A DNA stretch of 64,000 bases, from contig NC_018394.1 of assembly GCF_000208865.1 (NCBI RefSeq), positions 3,909,797-3,973,796 of the forward strand. The letters are read 5' to 3'. Of the stretch, positions 1 through 13,200 are shown piece by piece. The notes under the pieces are model-generated. The model did no database searches and had not been told where the DNA came from. It worked only from the letters and a program-made list of their open reading frames with translations. A program made the position numbers and the translations under genes. Source of the DNA: Neospora caninum Liverpool (taxonomy: Eukaryota > Apicomplexa > Conoidasida > Eucoccidiorida > Sarcocystidae). Position 1 is the first letter of the stretch. Each line of letters opens with the position of its first letter.

Positions 1-2435
1 TCGCGCAGGTGACCTCAGAAGTAGAAGTTAGATTGCCATGTCTTTCTGGGGAAACAAGCTCATCGTCAGCAAACTATCGTTCTGCTTCACTATCTAATGA
101 TTGCCGCCAGTCAAAGTTAGGAATTAAGGGCACCCTGGTTTCACGCTTAGGGACAGGAAAAACCCGGCCAATCCCCGGGTCTAGTAAAAAAATGGCTGAC
201 ATTTGCAGCAGAGAGAATTAAAAGCCGGTTAGTGCTGACAAGGGCGTCTCGGGAGTATTCATGGGCATCCGTGTGTGCTGCAGCGTCCGTTTGCTGAGCA
301 CGACCAAGCCTTTCGTGTTTTCGCGTTCGAGCCAGACCCTCTGATATAATACTCTTCTGAACAAGAAAAACCATTTGTACTGAAGCAATGAGGCAGCAAA
401 TTTCATTCGCAAAGGTACCAGCCTCGAAATTGTTTTCCTAGGGTTGCAAAGCGTCGTGCATTCTCGTTCCCCTATAGGTAAACGCCAAGTTGTACAGCGA
501 CAAGAATCTATGCAGTTTCAGGCTTCCCAACGGCTTTATTTCATGCAAGGCCGATTGAGTCAGGCGTTGACTCTCCGACCAGGGGTTATCTGCGTTCCAC
601 CTTTCATGCTTCCCGTTACGCAAGACATTAGTGCAACTGTGGGACTTACATATTTCGATACCTCTGCCACCACTTGTAACAAGCCCACGGCAAACGCATC
701 GTATCGACCTCTGTTTCTGAAAGCCGGCTCTTCAACTGCCAACAGTAAGAATGACTAGAAGACTATTCAGGTGTCCACAGTCATTCCTGTGTCTACCCGC
801 ATCTCGAGCTGGCCCGCCAGGATCTGTTCACCCTGTATAGCCGTGCGCGGCAGCTCTATTTTCGTGGGCTCTCTCACAACTTTCAGACAAGACTACGGGT
901 ACTCAACCGTTCCGTGGGAAGTGCCACTCTGTGAAGTGGCGAAACGCGGGAATCATATGCAAATCCGCGTGAGGCTGAACACCTCTTCAGCCACCGTATT
1001 TGACAGGGTGTTCTCTTAAGGAGACGCCAGCCGCTTCACCCTGGAGACAGAGTTCCGAAAACAGCATCATGGTATCACACCAAAAGAGCGGAAGTTCAGA
1101 CGAGTCCGTTATATAGTCTATGTGACCGGCACACACTGTCCCCTGTGTCTGTAGAAAACACCGTGACCGTCGCCCCCTGACTCCCCGAGCACGCCTAACC
1201 AATTTCACCACTGCTCGAGATTCAAGTACTGCACGAAAAGGTGCAGCACCGGCAGGATTTATAACAGCGCTTAAGCCCTGACAGGAAAACGCGATGTCCT
1301 AGCCATAGACATTCAAAATGGTTGAGGATCAGAAGCGTCCATATGAAGCTTCGCTTGCAACGGGCACCGTTGGTTTGACAATTTTTTTGCCTGCAACGAT
1401 ACATATGCTCTGAAGATGTCCTGAGAGAGCTATCACACGTAGCCAGTTGCCAGGTTACCGGTTCATACAGACCATCCGCAGAAATTTCTTCTGTGCGGTG
1501 ACAAAAGGACACGCGCTGAATCAGAGTTCTGTAGGCGTATAGGAGCCGAAGAAAATGTTTGATGCTGAGCCTTTCGTGGCATCCTAGTCAGAAACAATCC
1601 CTGTTAGCCAAAGCTTCGCGATTGTCTGAGGGTTACTCAACGGCAAAAGAGTGTTCAAACTTGCCCAGAAAACAAAGAGATAAAATCAGCGAGCAGCTAC
1701 CATTCTCTTCTTCCCGTAACGGTGCCAAAGCCCGTTCGTAACACAAGGTTCGCCATCCATGATACTCTTCAAACGGTAGGAACTTGGAAGAGGTAGCTGC
1801 CCCCCGCGCTTTTTCTTCTCGCTGAAACGGAGACTATTAGCTCGCTCCCAGAAAAGGTACCACACTGTGACGAAATGGCTTGGCAACATTGGCATCACCA
1901 AACCGTTGCAAACACTTCCGTTGCGTAAAGTAGCGAAATCCCCTAAAAACACGCATTTGATTGAGAAACCAGCGGTAATGCCCTCCCCATACAGCATGGA
2001 GATGAGCAGCAACTCTTCTGGGTCCAGCAGGCGCGAGTTCCTTAGACTCCATAAATTGGTATGGAGCGTCAATACCCAGGAGTATTTACCGATTTCTATT
2101 CCATGGCTGAGCCCGGAGACGAAAAAGCAGACGGTGTTTGCCACGCTCGTTCCCTGCGCATGGTTCGCGTCGGATCAGAGAAGCCCTTAAGGGTGGCAGC
2201 GCTAACAGCTTAGCCCACCCAAGAGCTGGCGCCTGCATGCGAAGGCAACCACGGACTCTGAAACGCGAACACGGCAAAGCGAATGTAGCCTACTGCAAAC
2301 TGGAACGACCCCCTTGAGCGAGTCTAGTTAAATTGCCGGCAAGGACTGTTACAATGCAGCTTCTACATTTTCGGCATTCGAACGCAGTCCGCTGGCATGT
2401 CCAAGTCCGGGGTGACGACAGTTCTTCCACCTTGT
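1..2435. other. Spacer downstream of the kelch gene, no gene recognised
   Basis: Only short overlapping open frames occur on both strands. None shows a family motif, a consistent codon pattern or a convincing exon chain. The longest, on the minus strand at 1686-2144, begins with GTG rather than ATG. The last few hundred bases probably hold the 3' untranslated region of the kelch gene that ends at 2436. Confidence 0.5.
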
Positions 2436-5400
2436 TTATTCAGAATCTTCCTCGGAGTCTGAAATCTGTACATGATCAGCGATCTTTCTCAAAGAAGACC
2501 TGTCCGCCTTTTCATCTAGTTTCCTGAGGAGCTCTGTGATGCTCGACTCGATCAACTCACACCTCCTCTCCAGCTGAGCGAAGGCAACGAATTTCACCTC
2601 GATGCTGTCCAGCTTTTTTCGAACTTGTTCTACGCTCTCCATGCAAGAAGAGCTGTTTGCAACCATGGTACTAATCTCCTTCTGGAAATCGCCCACACTG
2701 CGAGAAAGGTCCGACACTTTACCCGAAGTCGCACTCATGTTCTTTTCCAATTTTCCCACAAATTCCATAACCTTCTTTGCGGTATCTGCAGATTTCTCCA
2801 CTTCCTCGCGCACCTGCTTCACCTCCAAAGCAGTTTCTGTCACATCGCGCCTCACGTCCAGGACTGAGAACGTGGTGCATACAGGTGCCAACCGATAAAC
2901 GTCGGATGTTGGTTTGCCTACAAATAAAAGCAAGAAAGGAAGCGACAATGAATCTGAGGCACGACCATTTTCTCCCCGGTAACAATTTTTTGTTCTTTCA
3001 CCATGTGGAGGCTAACGGACGCCCGCCAGATAGGCGTACGCCTGTGACGCATTCAGTCGCCGCGATTCGCGCTAAGGCTGACATACCGTACGAGCTGCTT
3101 CCTCCAAAGATATAGAGCGCCTTCGTCTGGGGAAACAGAGCGAGAGGGCCAAAGCTTGAGTGGTAGCCCAGCTGTTTGGCCGCCACGTCACACTTGAACC
3201 AGTAATTGCCAGAGACGTCGTAGGCGAAGAAATCTGCAACGTCACAGTGAACCAGCAACCAGAAAGTTGTCACTTTTCGTCGGGCCCCCGAAGGACGCGA
3301 CGTCAATAAGACTTCCACCAGTTGCGAAGCATTGAATCCAGCTGCTCACATCGAAGTCGTTCTGTTGGACAGCTCATCGACATGGAAAAAGTATTTGCAG
3401 TCACGGTGCCCTCAACTTCTTTCTTCCGCTGTGCCACGCGTGGTGCCGGACTGCAACAATAAGCCGCCATGGAAAGAGTACGCTTACCGGATACTGCATA
3501 GATAGTGAACCATCCCGCCGTCTGACCTCCGCAGATCCAGACGCGGCCTTCATAGAAGGCGGAAGCGTGCCTACGAATGCAGGAGGGGCAAACATGCGGA
3601 CCTGCTACATGGAGTGCTATTCTTTATCCCCGATCCAACATGCATCTCAGGGACGTCGTGTGAAATGCCGCAGGTATTGACGCTGAGTCTCACGTCGAAG
3701 CATGACTAAGTTGACGGGGCGACCGGTTTTCCATGCGACTCCTGATATCTCCTGGCACAGAGCAGGCGCACCTGTCAGGGCACCCGATCCTTTCTGGAGA
3801 AAGGCACGCACAACGGTGAACACTGGCTACGTGTCGCTAGGTAAGCGTCCTTGCATGCACACCAAGTGCCCCAGCATACATGCCAGATCTGCTTTTGACA
3901 GTCGGAGAGCTCACTTGAAACGAGGAACGGGTGTCTCGCCGCTGGCGTTGTCGATGTGTCGCCACTCCTCATCTCGAAGGTCGTATCGCCAAAGATCGTT
4001 TGTTGGGCGTCCACCACCGGACAGATCACCACCGAAGACAATCATCGCATTCACCTTCTCCGTCTTGACAAGAGTGCCGGTATGGAAACAACGCGCTGGC
4101 GGCACCTTATCGCCTTTCAACCTTGTCCATATGTCTGAACAATTGAAAACAAGTGCATATCGCAAAACCTCATATGGAGGGCCTCACTGAAAGGACGCGA
4201 CGTATATGCATGTGTAAAGCACGTCTGAAAGGGCCTGAAAGAAAAGCAGCCGCTCAACCGTCGGTACCTGGCGACTTCCGCCCCCAAGAACTCGAACGCA
4301 GCAACTATACTCTCGAGTGTGCAGAGCAGCGAACAGAAGTTGGTTACTGGCCCTCCCGTGTTATCACTCACCTTTTTTGAGAACGTATCCATCGTCTTTC
4401 ACGCCTTTTGCGTCTACGCCCCCAAAGAGGTACAGGGCGTCATTATCAGCACACATCGAATGGCCCTTGCGAGGGCTGGGTGTGGATCGGGCGGTCATTG
4501 CTGACCACGAGTTCGTTGCCGTATCGAAGTTCCACGCTTTATTTGTCAACTCGTCCTTTTCCTCGCCGCCCCACAAAGTCAAGATGCCGTGGCCATCGTC
4601 TCGAACCCGAGCAACAAGAGACGCGCCCCTGCGATCAGATGGCTTGGAGCCGTCTACGGCGATGGTGCTGAACCTGAGACGGAGTTCCCACAGGTGACAC
4701 AAAGCTGAGAATTAAGATTCATCGGGAACAGACGCGGGACAATGGAAAGCGGCAGAAACATTGCCGACGCTCTGTAGTGTTCCTGTCTCCTTCCCTTGAT
4801 GTGTTGCATACATCCGATCGCCGCGACCACGAACGAAAAAGGAAAAAGCCAAGTCCCGAGAAAGGTGGTAGCTGTGGATGGGAAGCACTCATCCCGACAA
4901 ACGCAAAAAACACTGTTACGCGACGTCCTAACGATTTAACGCCACCAATCTCATGAACTTGTTGCCCATTTCAGCGTCAACTAACGCGCTCCTGGCTCTG
5001 TTAGTCACACCCCGCGTATGCAACGCAAGTATCTACCGGATGTGGACAGTCCCCTCGCACTTCAGTAGTGCCAACGTCTGATCCCGTCGTAATCTCAAGC
5101 TGTCACATGAAAGCGTGCTTGCGACACCTGTCCTCCAAGCATTGCTCACATCCCTTAAATCATAAACAGGATCAAATCTTCCTTGAGCGACTCGACAGGC
5201 ACTTTTGAGCGTGGACTATCGAATGAAACAATGTGCTCCAACGCACACTGCTGGGACTATATATGAAAGCTGCATAACGCTGCAGATAGACTCCTCAAGG
5301 CTCCAATGTCACACCCACATTCAAAGGTCACACAGGCATCAGTTAAACGTACGTGTTGGACGGCGGATCGAAGCTGATAAGGTCGTCGTACACGGTTTCA

Positions 5401-5900
5401 GCCTCTCTGCCTCCCCATATGTAGATAGTGTTTTCAAGTTGTACAACCAGATGTTCCGTCCGAGCTTGAAAAACTTTGCCATCATGAACAATGCTGCTGA
5501 AAAAGAAATCCGGAGGTGAAAGTATGCCTGCTGCCGAGTCTCCATACAGTATTTCTTTTGATGTAGCCCTAGTGGATTGAGCCTTCGCCTTGGCCTGATC
5601 TCCTCTGGTGTCTTCAGGTTTTTTTGGTTCCACCTTTTTCTCTTCCGCCTTAGTTGTTTCAGAGCTCTTCGGCGGCTCGACTTTCGGAGCGTCCTTGTTG
5701 AGGACCGGGGTGCTATCTTTTGCTGTATCTGACTTGCCAGTATCCGCCTCAGCGGCAGCTTTGCTTGCCTTCGCACGGCCAAAAAATGGTTTGTGTTTCG
5801 CACTCTTCCCTTTTTTCTCTGTTTCCTCGTCTTCAGTCCAAGACGCATCCGAATCGCCCTTGCTGAAACCAGATTCAGAAAAATCCGACAGATCCGACAT
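2436..5900 (-). CDS. Six-blade kelch-repeat protein with C-terminal coiled coil
   Basis: Six exons on the minus strand: 5900-5353, 4673-4372, 4134-3915, 3570-3488, 3233-3087 and 2917-2436. All introns are GT..AG, all junction phases agree, and they sum to 593 residues. Residues 1 to about 120 are charged, low-complexity and rich in Lys, Glu, Ser and Pro. About 130-430 hold six kelch blades, each with its double-glycine strand: IWGGRE, LWGGEE, LFGGVD, VFGGDL, ICGGQT and IFGGSS, with the usual downstream Tyr/Trp pairs such as NDLWRYD and EEWRHI. About 435-580 form a heptad-rich coiled coil, and the tail is acidic (SDSEEDSE). There is no signal peptide, membrane segment or BTB domain, so this is not a K13-type protein. 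Kelch propellers bind proteins, and the coiled coil suggests oligomerisation; the partner is unknown. It is transcribed away from the GPI gene. The start is the first ATG of the open frame. Confidence 0.86.
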
Positions 5901-8900
5901 GGTTCCCTATCAAAATCGGTAAGAGCCTACCGGCAGACACCCCCGACCGCGAGAGGGTGAAGCCACCACACACATGGCAGCCCTCGTGACAGACTGGATA
6001 ACTCGGCAGTCCGCACGAAAGAAAATATGCATCAATGAAAGAGAAAGGAAATTCGCTTCTGCTCCAGACAACGTTCCTGTTTTGACGCGGATCCCCAGGA
6101 TAGGCACGGCTGTTGATACTGGGACGCAGAGGTAAGAACCGACACTCCCCAGAGTGAAGATAACTACAATTGCCAGTACAAACACGTTGACCTGGAGTCG
6201 GAAGAGCTTCTGATGAACTACAAACAACGGGTGCCCTCCAATTCTCCGCTGAATTCTAGGACTCGGACAAAGATGAAAACCGCAAGTTCAGTGGACCATG
6301 GCGGCGACGGCATGTAGTATTCCCTATGTAGTTGGAGAAAACAAGCTCCATCAGCATAGGATTGTAGCCTTACGAAAAAAGACTAGGATACCACTGAACT
6401 GTCGTGAATGCAGAGGATGGTAGAGCCCTGCTGCCTCAAAAGCGGTGGGCATGGGAGCCGTCTGCTTTAAGAGCCCATGGCTAGCAGCACAATGGGTAGT
6501 GACGCAGAAGCAGGGAAGGCTGATGGACACGGCGTTGGCCCCACCAGCGCTGAATTGCGAGAGTGCACAGAAGCTGCAGTTCCCTTTGCTCATAATCTAT
6601 ATTCCGTGGAAGAAGAGAATACTCTCAGAGGAAAGTCGAAAATAACTTTGCTTCCAAAAATGTCTTCTGGATACGATAGTTTTTTCACGGATTTTCGTTG
6701 ATGCGTGGCGGAGGAACCTCGACGCCGATTGGCCGTCAGACGCACGATAGGCGGAAAGCCTCTTCACGACGGGCTGTCCCAGCTCCCGCAACGGCCGTCC
6801 AAATTGAGAGGCAGTCTGATCGCGTGAATAGAGCTTTTCGGTTTTCAGAAAATACTCCCTTTCAGGGCACAGAGCGGGTCACGTGGCGCCACTGCACTGT
6901 CAGCCAGGTCAACAAAAGGTCGCAGGGCGAAGCGGTGCACCAACAACATGGCAGATATCCTTGGAAGCAACAGTAGCTGAGCAGGGAATGTCACTGGGAT
7001 AAGGATTTTTAGATCGCCCAGGTTGGGTTAATCTGTCTTGCAGAACGCTCAGGCATGTTGCAGAAAGTGTGTGGAGTAATAGACACAGGCCTTCCGGGGG
7101 AGCGTATGAGCTGCAGTTCAGCAGCAAACGTCAGAGATCCACGAGCAAGTGGACGAAGGTTGGACACACAGTAAAAAAATACTATGAACGCACGTGGAGA
7201 GAGAAAACAGTGGAGTAGCGCGCAGTTTTGCATTTTTGCAGGGAAACGATCACATCGTAACTTCAACACAACCAGAGCCCCAATATTCGTCAAGCTCTTC
7301 AGGACAAATGGTTTCCAGAGCGATGTCACGTACCGTGTGCCACTCTGCTGCGTGGTTCGTCTTCATTGGGTGAAATGCTAGTAGCAACACTAGTGACTGA
7401 AACCCTTTGGGCGCCGGGTACTGCATGTGCAGCTCGCCGCATGCGGACAGTACGTACTGTAGGGCGTCAGGATTCGTTCTTTCAGCTTGTGGCATACTAC
7501 ACGAGGGTTTGTAGTGCCCTGAAGTACAGCGATGCGCACCGAGTCACCTTAATTCTCCGTAGCCGTCTGGAAACACAGGGTCGTTGACGTTGTCATTTAA
7601 TTTATGGATAGGAGAGCGCATATGAAAAGGTAACGGGAAAGCTTGATGAGAGCTCCAAACACGGTAGAGCCGCAGTAACTTCAACCTGCCTGCCTCAAAT
7701 TGCTTCTTCCAAGCCACACAACCTTCTCCTATGCGCTTGCTGCAGTCACTGCGGCGTGCCGCCGCAGCATTGTGTTTTTGTATTTGCTTCCCTCTCGTTA
7801 CTCCTTTCTAGAAAGAAGCTGCCTGTACTGGCTTTCTTGTACGGACTTCTCCCAGTTTTTTCCGTACTTAACCGCTGGCACGGGATCTCTCTGGGACCTG
7901 TGGAGGCAGCAACAGGATCAGGCTACGAATTCTTACAGTCCCTGAAGAGTCGCCCAGGACAAAGCGTGCTGCCCATTAACCTTGAACATGTGCCTTTTAC
8001 CTGCACCCTTTCCACACACACAGTGTTTTTTGGGTGTCCGAAGGGGGTGCCCTGTTTACCCTGTGAAGAATTCAGTGTGTCAAACTGAACAGCTTACCAC
8101 TTGTTCGGCTAACAGCTAAGAGCAGAAATTAGACTGAAGAGCTTACGTTGGTCATCGAATCTTCCGTGCTGTAATTAAGTATATACCCCTTCCACGATAC
8201 AGACACAACGGGTCAGATAATGAGGGGAACTGCAGAGAACCTCCGTTTTTTACCCACTGATACGGCAATGGCACCACGAGGCAACGCAGCTTTGAGAGAT
8301 CATCTGGAGGGAGGATTTTGAGAATCGACCTCCGGGACTCATAATCCCCTTCCACAGGGCTTGCCCCTCCACATGTACGTGTCAAGTGGTCTAGTAGCAC
8401 TTGACTACTGCATTACTCAATCACTAATTTGCGCCCAGCTGGTGGTGCTCTTCTGTTGTCCTTTTCGGTCCACGAAATTCACGTTTTGTCGCGATGCAAG
8501 ATGGCGGGAAAAGACTAACGGGCGCCTCAATGGGATTCGGGAGTACCCACGGTAGTTCTTGCGGCTAACAACCGGGTGTGGTTTGAGCTCGATGGAACTG
8601 AGGAGGCAAAGGTCTGTTCTTATTAAAAAACGCAAGTGCCTCATGCTGATGCCGTTAACGGAAGATTGGAAAAGTCGGCCGCTCCGTGGTTGTTAACGAG
8701 CATCTAAACTATCGATAGTTTCGGAGAAGCTTATTCCAAGACGCCGCGAAGTGTGGGAACATGCAAGCCGTTATCGGAAGCTTTCAGGCTTGATGTGTCG
8801 CTTGAACCGAGGTTTTGCGGCAAACTCAAAGGATTGGTGTAGCCATATCCAAGGGGCAGAACAGAGCTTGGGTTATGAAGTAACTAAGTTCAGCTGCTGG

Positions 8901-9587
8901 TTTCCAGAAACGATCACGGCTACCTTTCCAAGCACAGTTTTGCAACTTCAACTCAGTTGTTAATAACCAAGCGGTTGTTCCATAAGGCTTCCTTGACAAT
9001 GATGTCTCTGAGAGACAGCCGCACCCCATTTAATGCAGATTTGGTTGAGGCGAAGCAGGCCGTGCAGCAGCAGTTCCTCTTGCCATTGGCAGTCATCCAG
9101 CAGAAACGCAGACAAGGAACGACTGCGGCGTAGAGTCTTGCCCTGCATCATCATCCTTTGATGACCCATGTAAACGTCCCCCCGTGGCGCCAAAATCGAA
9201 TACGAGACGTGTGTGAGCGTTACTTGTTCAAACGCCTCCAACGCCCCCCCCCCCCCACACATTCGAATTCTCTGCATACGTTGTCTATCCCACATGATCG
9301 AGACCCACGAGTCGGCTTCATGTGGGCTGCCTGGGCACACAAATATGCTATAAACGCAGAATAGATCATCGCCAAATGGAAGACAAGTGCGAAAATCGAC
9401 TTTCCGCTGACAAGAGAGAATAGCCGTGCATATCGTAAGAGAGTCAAGATATCCGCCCGTACCCGCAGAGGTGGAACTACTCTCGTTGTCATTGCCGTCG
9501 TTTCCAGACTCACCCGTATTCGTCGAAACCGTGCTTTGAGGGGCAGTCGTGGGGCTTTGACCCTGGGCTTGAGCCTCGGACCGGCGA
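5901..9587. other. Divergent spacer between kelch gene and GPI
   Basis: This holds the presumed kelch 5' region and upstream sequence for GPI. Open frames are all under about 115 codons and none matches a family I know. The missing first exon or exons of GPI could lie toward the right end, but I found no candidate encoding the expected N-terminal helix. A C-run sits at about 9243-9257. Confidence 0.45.
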
Positions 9588-9687
9588 NNNNNNNNNNNNN
9601 NNNNNNNNNNNNNNNNNNNNNNNNNNNNNNNNNNNNNNNNNNNNNNNNNNNNNNNNNNNNNNNNNNNNNNNNNNNNNNNNNNNNNNN
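9588..9687. other. Assembly gap (100 N)
   Basis: Exactly 100 N bases, the usual placeholder for a gap of unknown size. It lies immediately upstream of the first visible GPI exon. Confidence 0.99.
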
Positions 9688-10205
9688 AGACAGGGTTTTT
9701 CGTTTCACTCCAAGAAGAGGCTCTCCTTGGTCTTGGGTTCCCGGTCTTTTTTTGTTGCATGGACTGCCGGGGAGTTTTTTTTCCCGCAGGGAAAAATTCC
9801 GCTCCCCGCATCCCGCGATTGGGGGTTTCCCGAGGAGAGACGGGTTGTTGTTTTTGGGCGGGCGGGTCTCCCCGTGCTTTTTTCCCGGGCAAGGGGTTGC
9901 CAATCCCCCCTGTAGCTTTTGAAATCAGGGCTCCTTTTTTTTCCTAGAGAGCCCCCGGGGCCGGGCTGGGGCCCTGCCCTCCTGATTGCCCCCGCAAAGC
10001 CGGGGGGGTTTTCCCCTTGCGCCTGGCTTTTGGTGCCTGGGACTTTCAAAAAAATTGCCTTGGGTCCTTGCCGCACTCAACCCCATTTCGTTCCCTTGTT
10101 TCGGGGGTTCCCCCCCACCCCCCCCCCCCCCACCCTCAACAAAAGCGTCGCTCTGATGTTTGTTGCGTGTGTCTGTGCGTCTTCTGTCTGAATGTTGCCG
10201 AACAG
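9688..10205. other. Probable low-quality contig-end sequence
   Basis: The stretch right of the gap is packed with homopolymers (runs of T, G and C, including a C-run near 10118-10131), unlike the rest of the window. It reads like the poor end of a sequencing read. The GPI N-terminus should be encoded here or in the gap, but no frame shows it. Base-level interpretation here is unsafe. Confidence 0.6.
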
Positions 10206-13200
10206 AGGGCGTGTATCTGGATTTCAGTCGCCAGAAAATGACTGCGGAAACTCTCCAGCTGCTTGTGGCCCTTGCCAATGAGCGACAGGTGAGTCTGGTG
10301 TTCGTGCTTCAGTAAAAAGTCACGCTTCTTTCCGTGGACAGCAAATGCGCAGTGTAGAAAGCTCTGCGTCCTGCCCACACAAAAGGACGGCCAGGTTCAC
10401 GGGGAGGCTTACGTACCCCACCGGTTTCCTTTTGAACGCGCAGGCAGTGGAGGAAAAGGGGATGTCAGCGTACACCTGGTCATTGGTCTCGGAGGCAGCA
10501 TCCGGAAGAACTGAAATGTGTAGAACCGATGTGAGCGTGAGGCGCGGCTAGCCAGACTCTTTCGGGATGGAAGGAAGTCGCTCCACTCTCGTTGGATAGA
10601 CGGGGATGCTCGTGTGTCTTCTCAAGTTTCCTCTGCGGTTACCTCCAGACTGGTCCTTCTTCTGGGAGATCTGACCGCAGCTGCCAAGTCCCCAATCGAA
10701 CCGTAGCAGCGCGTTCAGTAGTATCCGCGAATACCAACCCGCATAGAGACGGAGCTGTACCTGTTTTCCCGTGCATGGCTGCCCCACGTGTCTTCCTGGC
10801 ACTCTGCCTTTTCAGGTGCCGGCTATGGTGAAGCGCATGTTCTCGGGCGAGAAGATCAACGAGACGGAGAACCGCGCAGTGCTTCACGTGGCTCTTCGCA
10901 TGCCGGAAGGCAGCCAGCCGATCATCGTCGATGGGAAAAACGTTTTGGACGAAGTGCACGCCGTGTTGAGGCGCATTCACGTCTTTTCCGAGAAAGTCCG
11001 CAGCGGTAGGTCTCCCGAGAGCGAGTGAAGGCGAATCTCTGGAGGTGAAAGAAACGCGAAAGCGGAAGAGGAGAGAGCAGGCGGGCAAAGATCGGGAGAG
11101 ACATAAGAGGGGAGGGGACTGGAGGAGCTTCATTGTTAAAAGGAACAAGTTGGGTTCCAGCATACCGGACACGTAGCGTAGGCGGAAGAAGATAAAGACG
11201 CACGGAAACTGCAGAAGAGGTCCACAGAGTGCCCGTTAGTGGACAGAGAGGGTGAGGAAACCAAGGCACAGGCAGAAGAGGGGAGGAAAACACGTGGGGG
11301 TGTTTAGGGTGACAGAGCTGCGTAGGGGGACCGAAGCCCGCCCGTGTGGAGACGGTCTTCTCTCTTTGCTAGACTTGTGTCTTTCCGTCTCTCTCCCGGA
11401 ATCAGCAAGGCGCTCGATCGGCCAGTCAGTGGCCAGGAACGCGCTGTCTTTTGTCGCGCGCCGCTGTTTTGTGCCCTAAAACGCGTTTTTTGCAGCCTCC
11501 ATTCAGGATTCTCTCCCTGTATTTGTCTCTCCGTGAATTTGCGTGTCTCTTCCTGTATTTGTGTGTCCGTCCCCAGGCGAAATCCGAGGCCACACCGGCA
11601 AGAAGCTTGTCAACGTCGTCTCCATTGGCATTGGTGGGAGTTACCTGGGAACGGAGTTTGTCCACCTCGCCCTTGCCGCGGAGGGCCACGCCGCCGAGAA
11701 GGCCCATGGCCGTCAGGTTCAGTACGTCACGACGTTTAAACTTTCCGACAACTTTTTCCCGAGACTCTCCGCGGATCGGTTTCTGTTCTGCTCTGTCTGT
11801 GTGTGTGTGTCTCTGTGTGTCTCTGTGTGCTTGTGTCTCTGTGTGCTTGTGTCTCTGTGTGCTTGTGTCTCTGTGTGCTTGTGTCTCTGTCTGTGTGGGT
11901 GCCTGTCGATATACCACGCTACTCCGCATCGGTCCCTCCCTCGAGGCGCGTCCGGTGTTTCTTCGAGGTGGCGCTTGCCTGTTTCCAGTGCCTTCTGCGG
12001 CTGTGGCGCAAGTTTCGCTGTGCCGCGTGGATCTCGTCTCTCCGTTTCCTTTGCAGCTTCTTGGCGAATGTGGACCCTGTCGACGTGTGGCTTGCCGAGA
12101 GAAATCTCGACCCTGAAGAGACGCTCGTAGTCGTCATCAGCAAGACCTTCACGACTGCGGAGACGATGATGAATGCCCGATCCGTCAGGGAGTGGTACCT
12201 GAACCACTACAAGGGCGACGAGCGAGCGCTCGGTGAGTCGCGGCCTTTGATTCGGCGCCGCGCCGTCGTGCCCCAGTGTTTGACGCGCAAAAGGCGCAGA
12301 GGGAAAAAACTGCACTCGCTCTCCATTTATTTCGGTGCTTGCTTCCAAGCCGGCCGGCCAGAAGCGCCGCTCGCAGTGTCGAGGCTGAAACTGAGAGAGC
12401 GAAAGTGCTGTCCGCGTCTCGTGGCGTAGTGGCGTGCGCTGGAGCCGTTTCTCCCATCGACGGCGCATGCAGTTTTTTGCCGCAAAGACGAGAGGCAGCC
12501 TCCCCCCCTCGGTCGGGTCTGAGGACGAGCTGCCCTCCTCTCGCAGTGCCCCGGCCTTCCTGTGCGCGTGGTGGCGGCCCACGCTCTGCTTTCTGGAGTT
12601 TTAGATGCACTTTGCTCACGTTTCTGCATATAGAAACGCGTACGCGGGCGTTGGTGCAGCGCTGTTTCGGTCTTCTTCTGTGTATGTCAGGCGCACATTT
12701 CTGTGCTGTGAGCACCAACCTCGAGGGAACGAGCAAATTCGGAATCCATTCAGACCGTGTGTTTGGTTTCTGGGACTGGGTGGTAAGTCCAACGTTTTTT
12801 CGTGCTTTCCTTCTCGCCCCGCTCTCCTCCCCGTCGAGGGGTTTTGTCTTGTCGACCTTTGTGCTTCTTTGCGTACACGAAAAGGTGGTCTGGCCAGTTT
12901 CCTAGCCCCCTTTCCTTTAGCGCTCGCGTACTTTGACGATTCCGCCGTGGAGCCCATTTCGTTACTTCTTTTTTTCCGTAGTGGCCTAATACGGGGAACC
13001 GGGCTCTCAGATTTCCCTCTCTTGTCCCCGCTTGCTTTGCATCCTACGCTCCCACCGCCGATCCGCGTCTCGGATCCTGGTGTGTGTTTCTGCGTCGACT
13101 CTCTCCGTTTCGGTGGCTGTCGCAGCCGCTCGTGTAAACGGCGCTGCAGGCTTCGAGCGTTTCCCCCTTTTGGGCGTGCCTCGATCTTCTGCGCACTCCG

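Noticed and set aside
1686..2144. A 152-codon minus-strand frame beyond the kelch gene
   Set aside because: It begins with GTG, has no motif, and overlaps equally open frames; not enough support for a gene.
7250..7495. An 81-codon minus-strand frame with protein-like composition
   Set aside because: It is single and short, has no partner exon, and its start is uncertain; compatible with chance.
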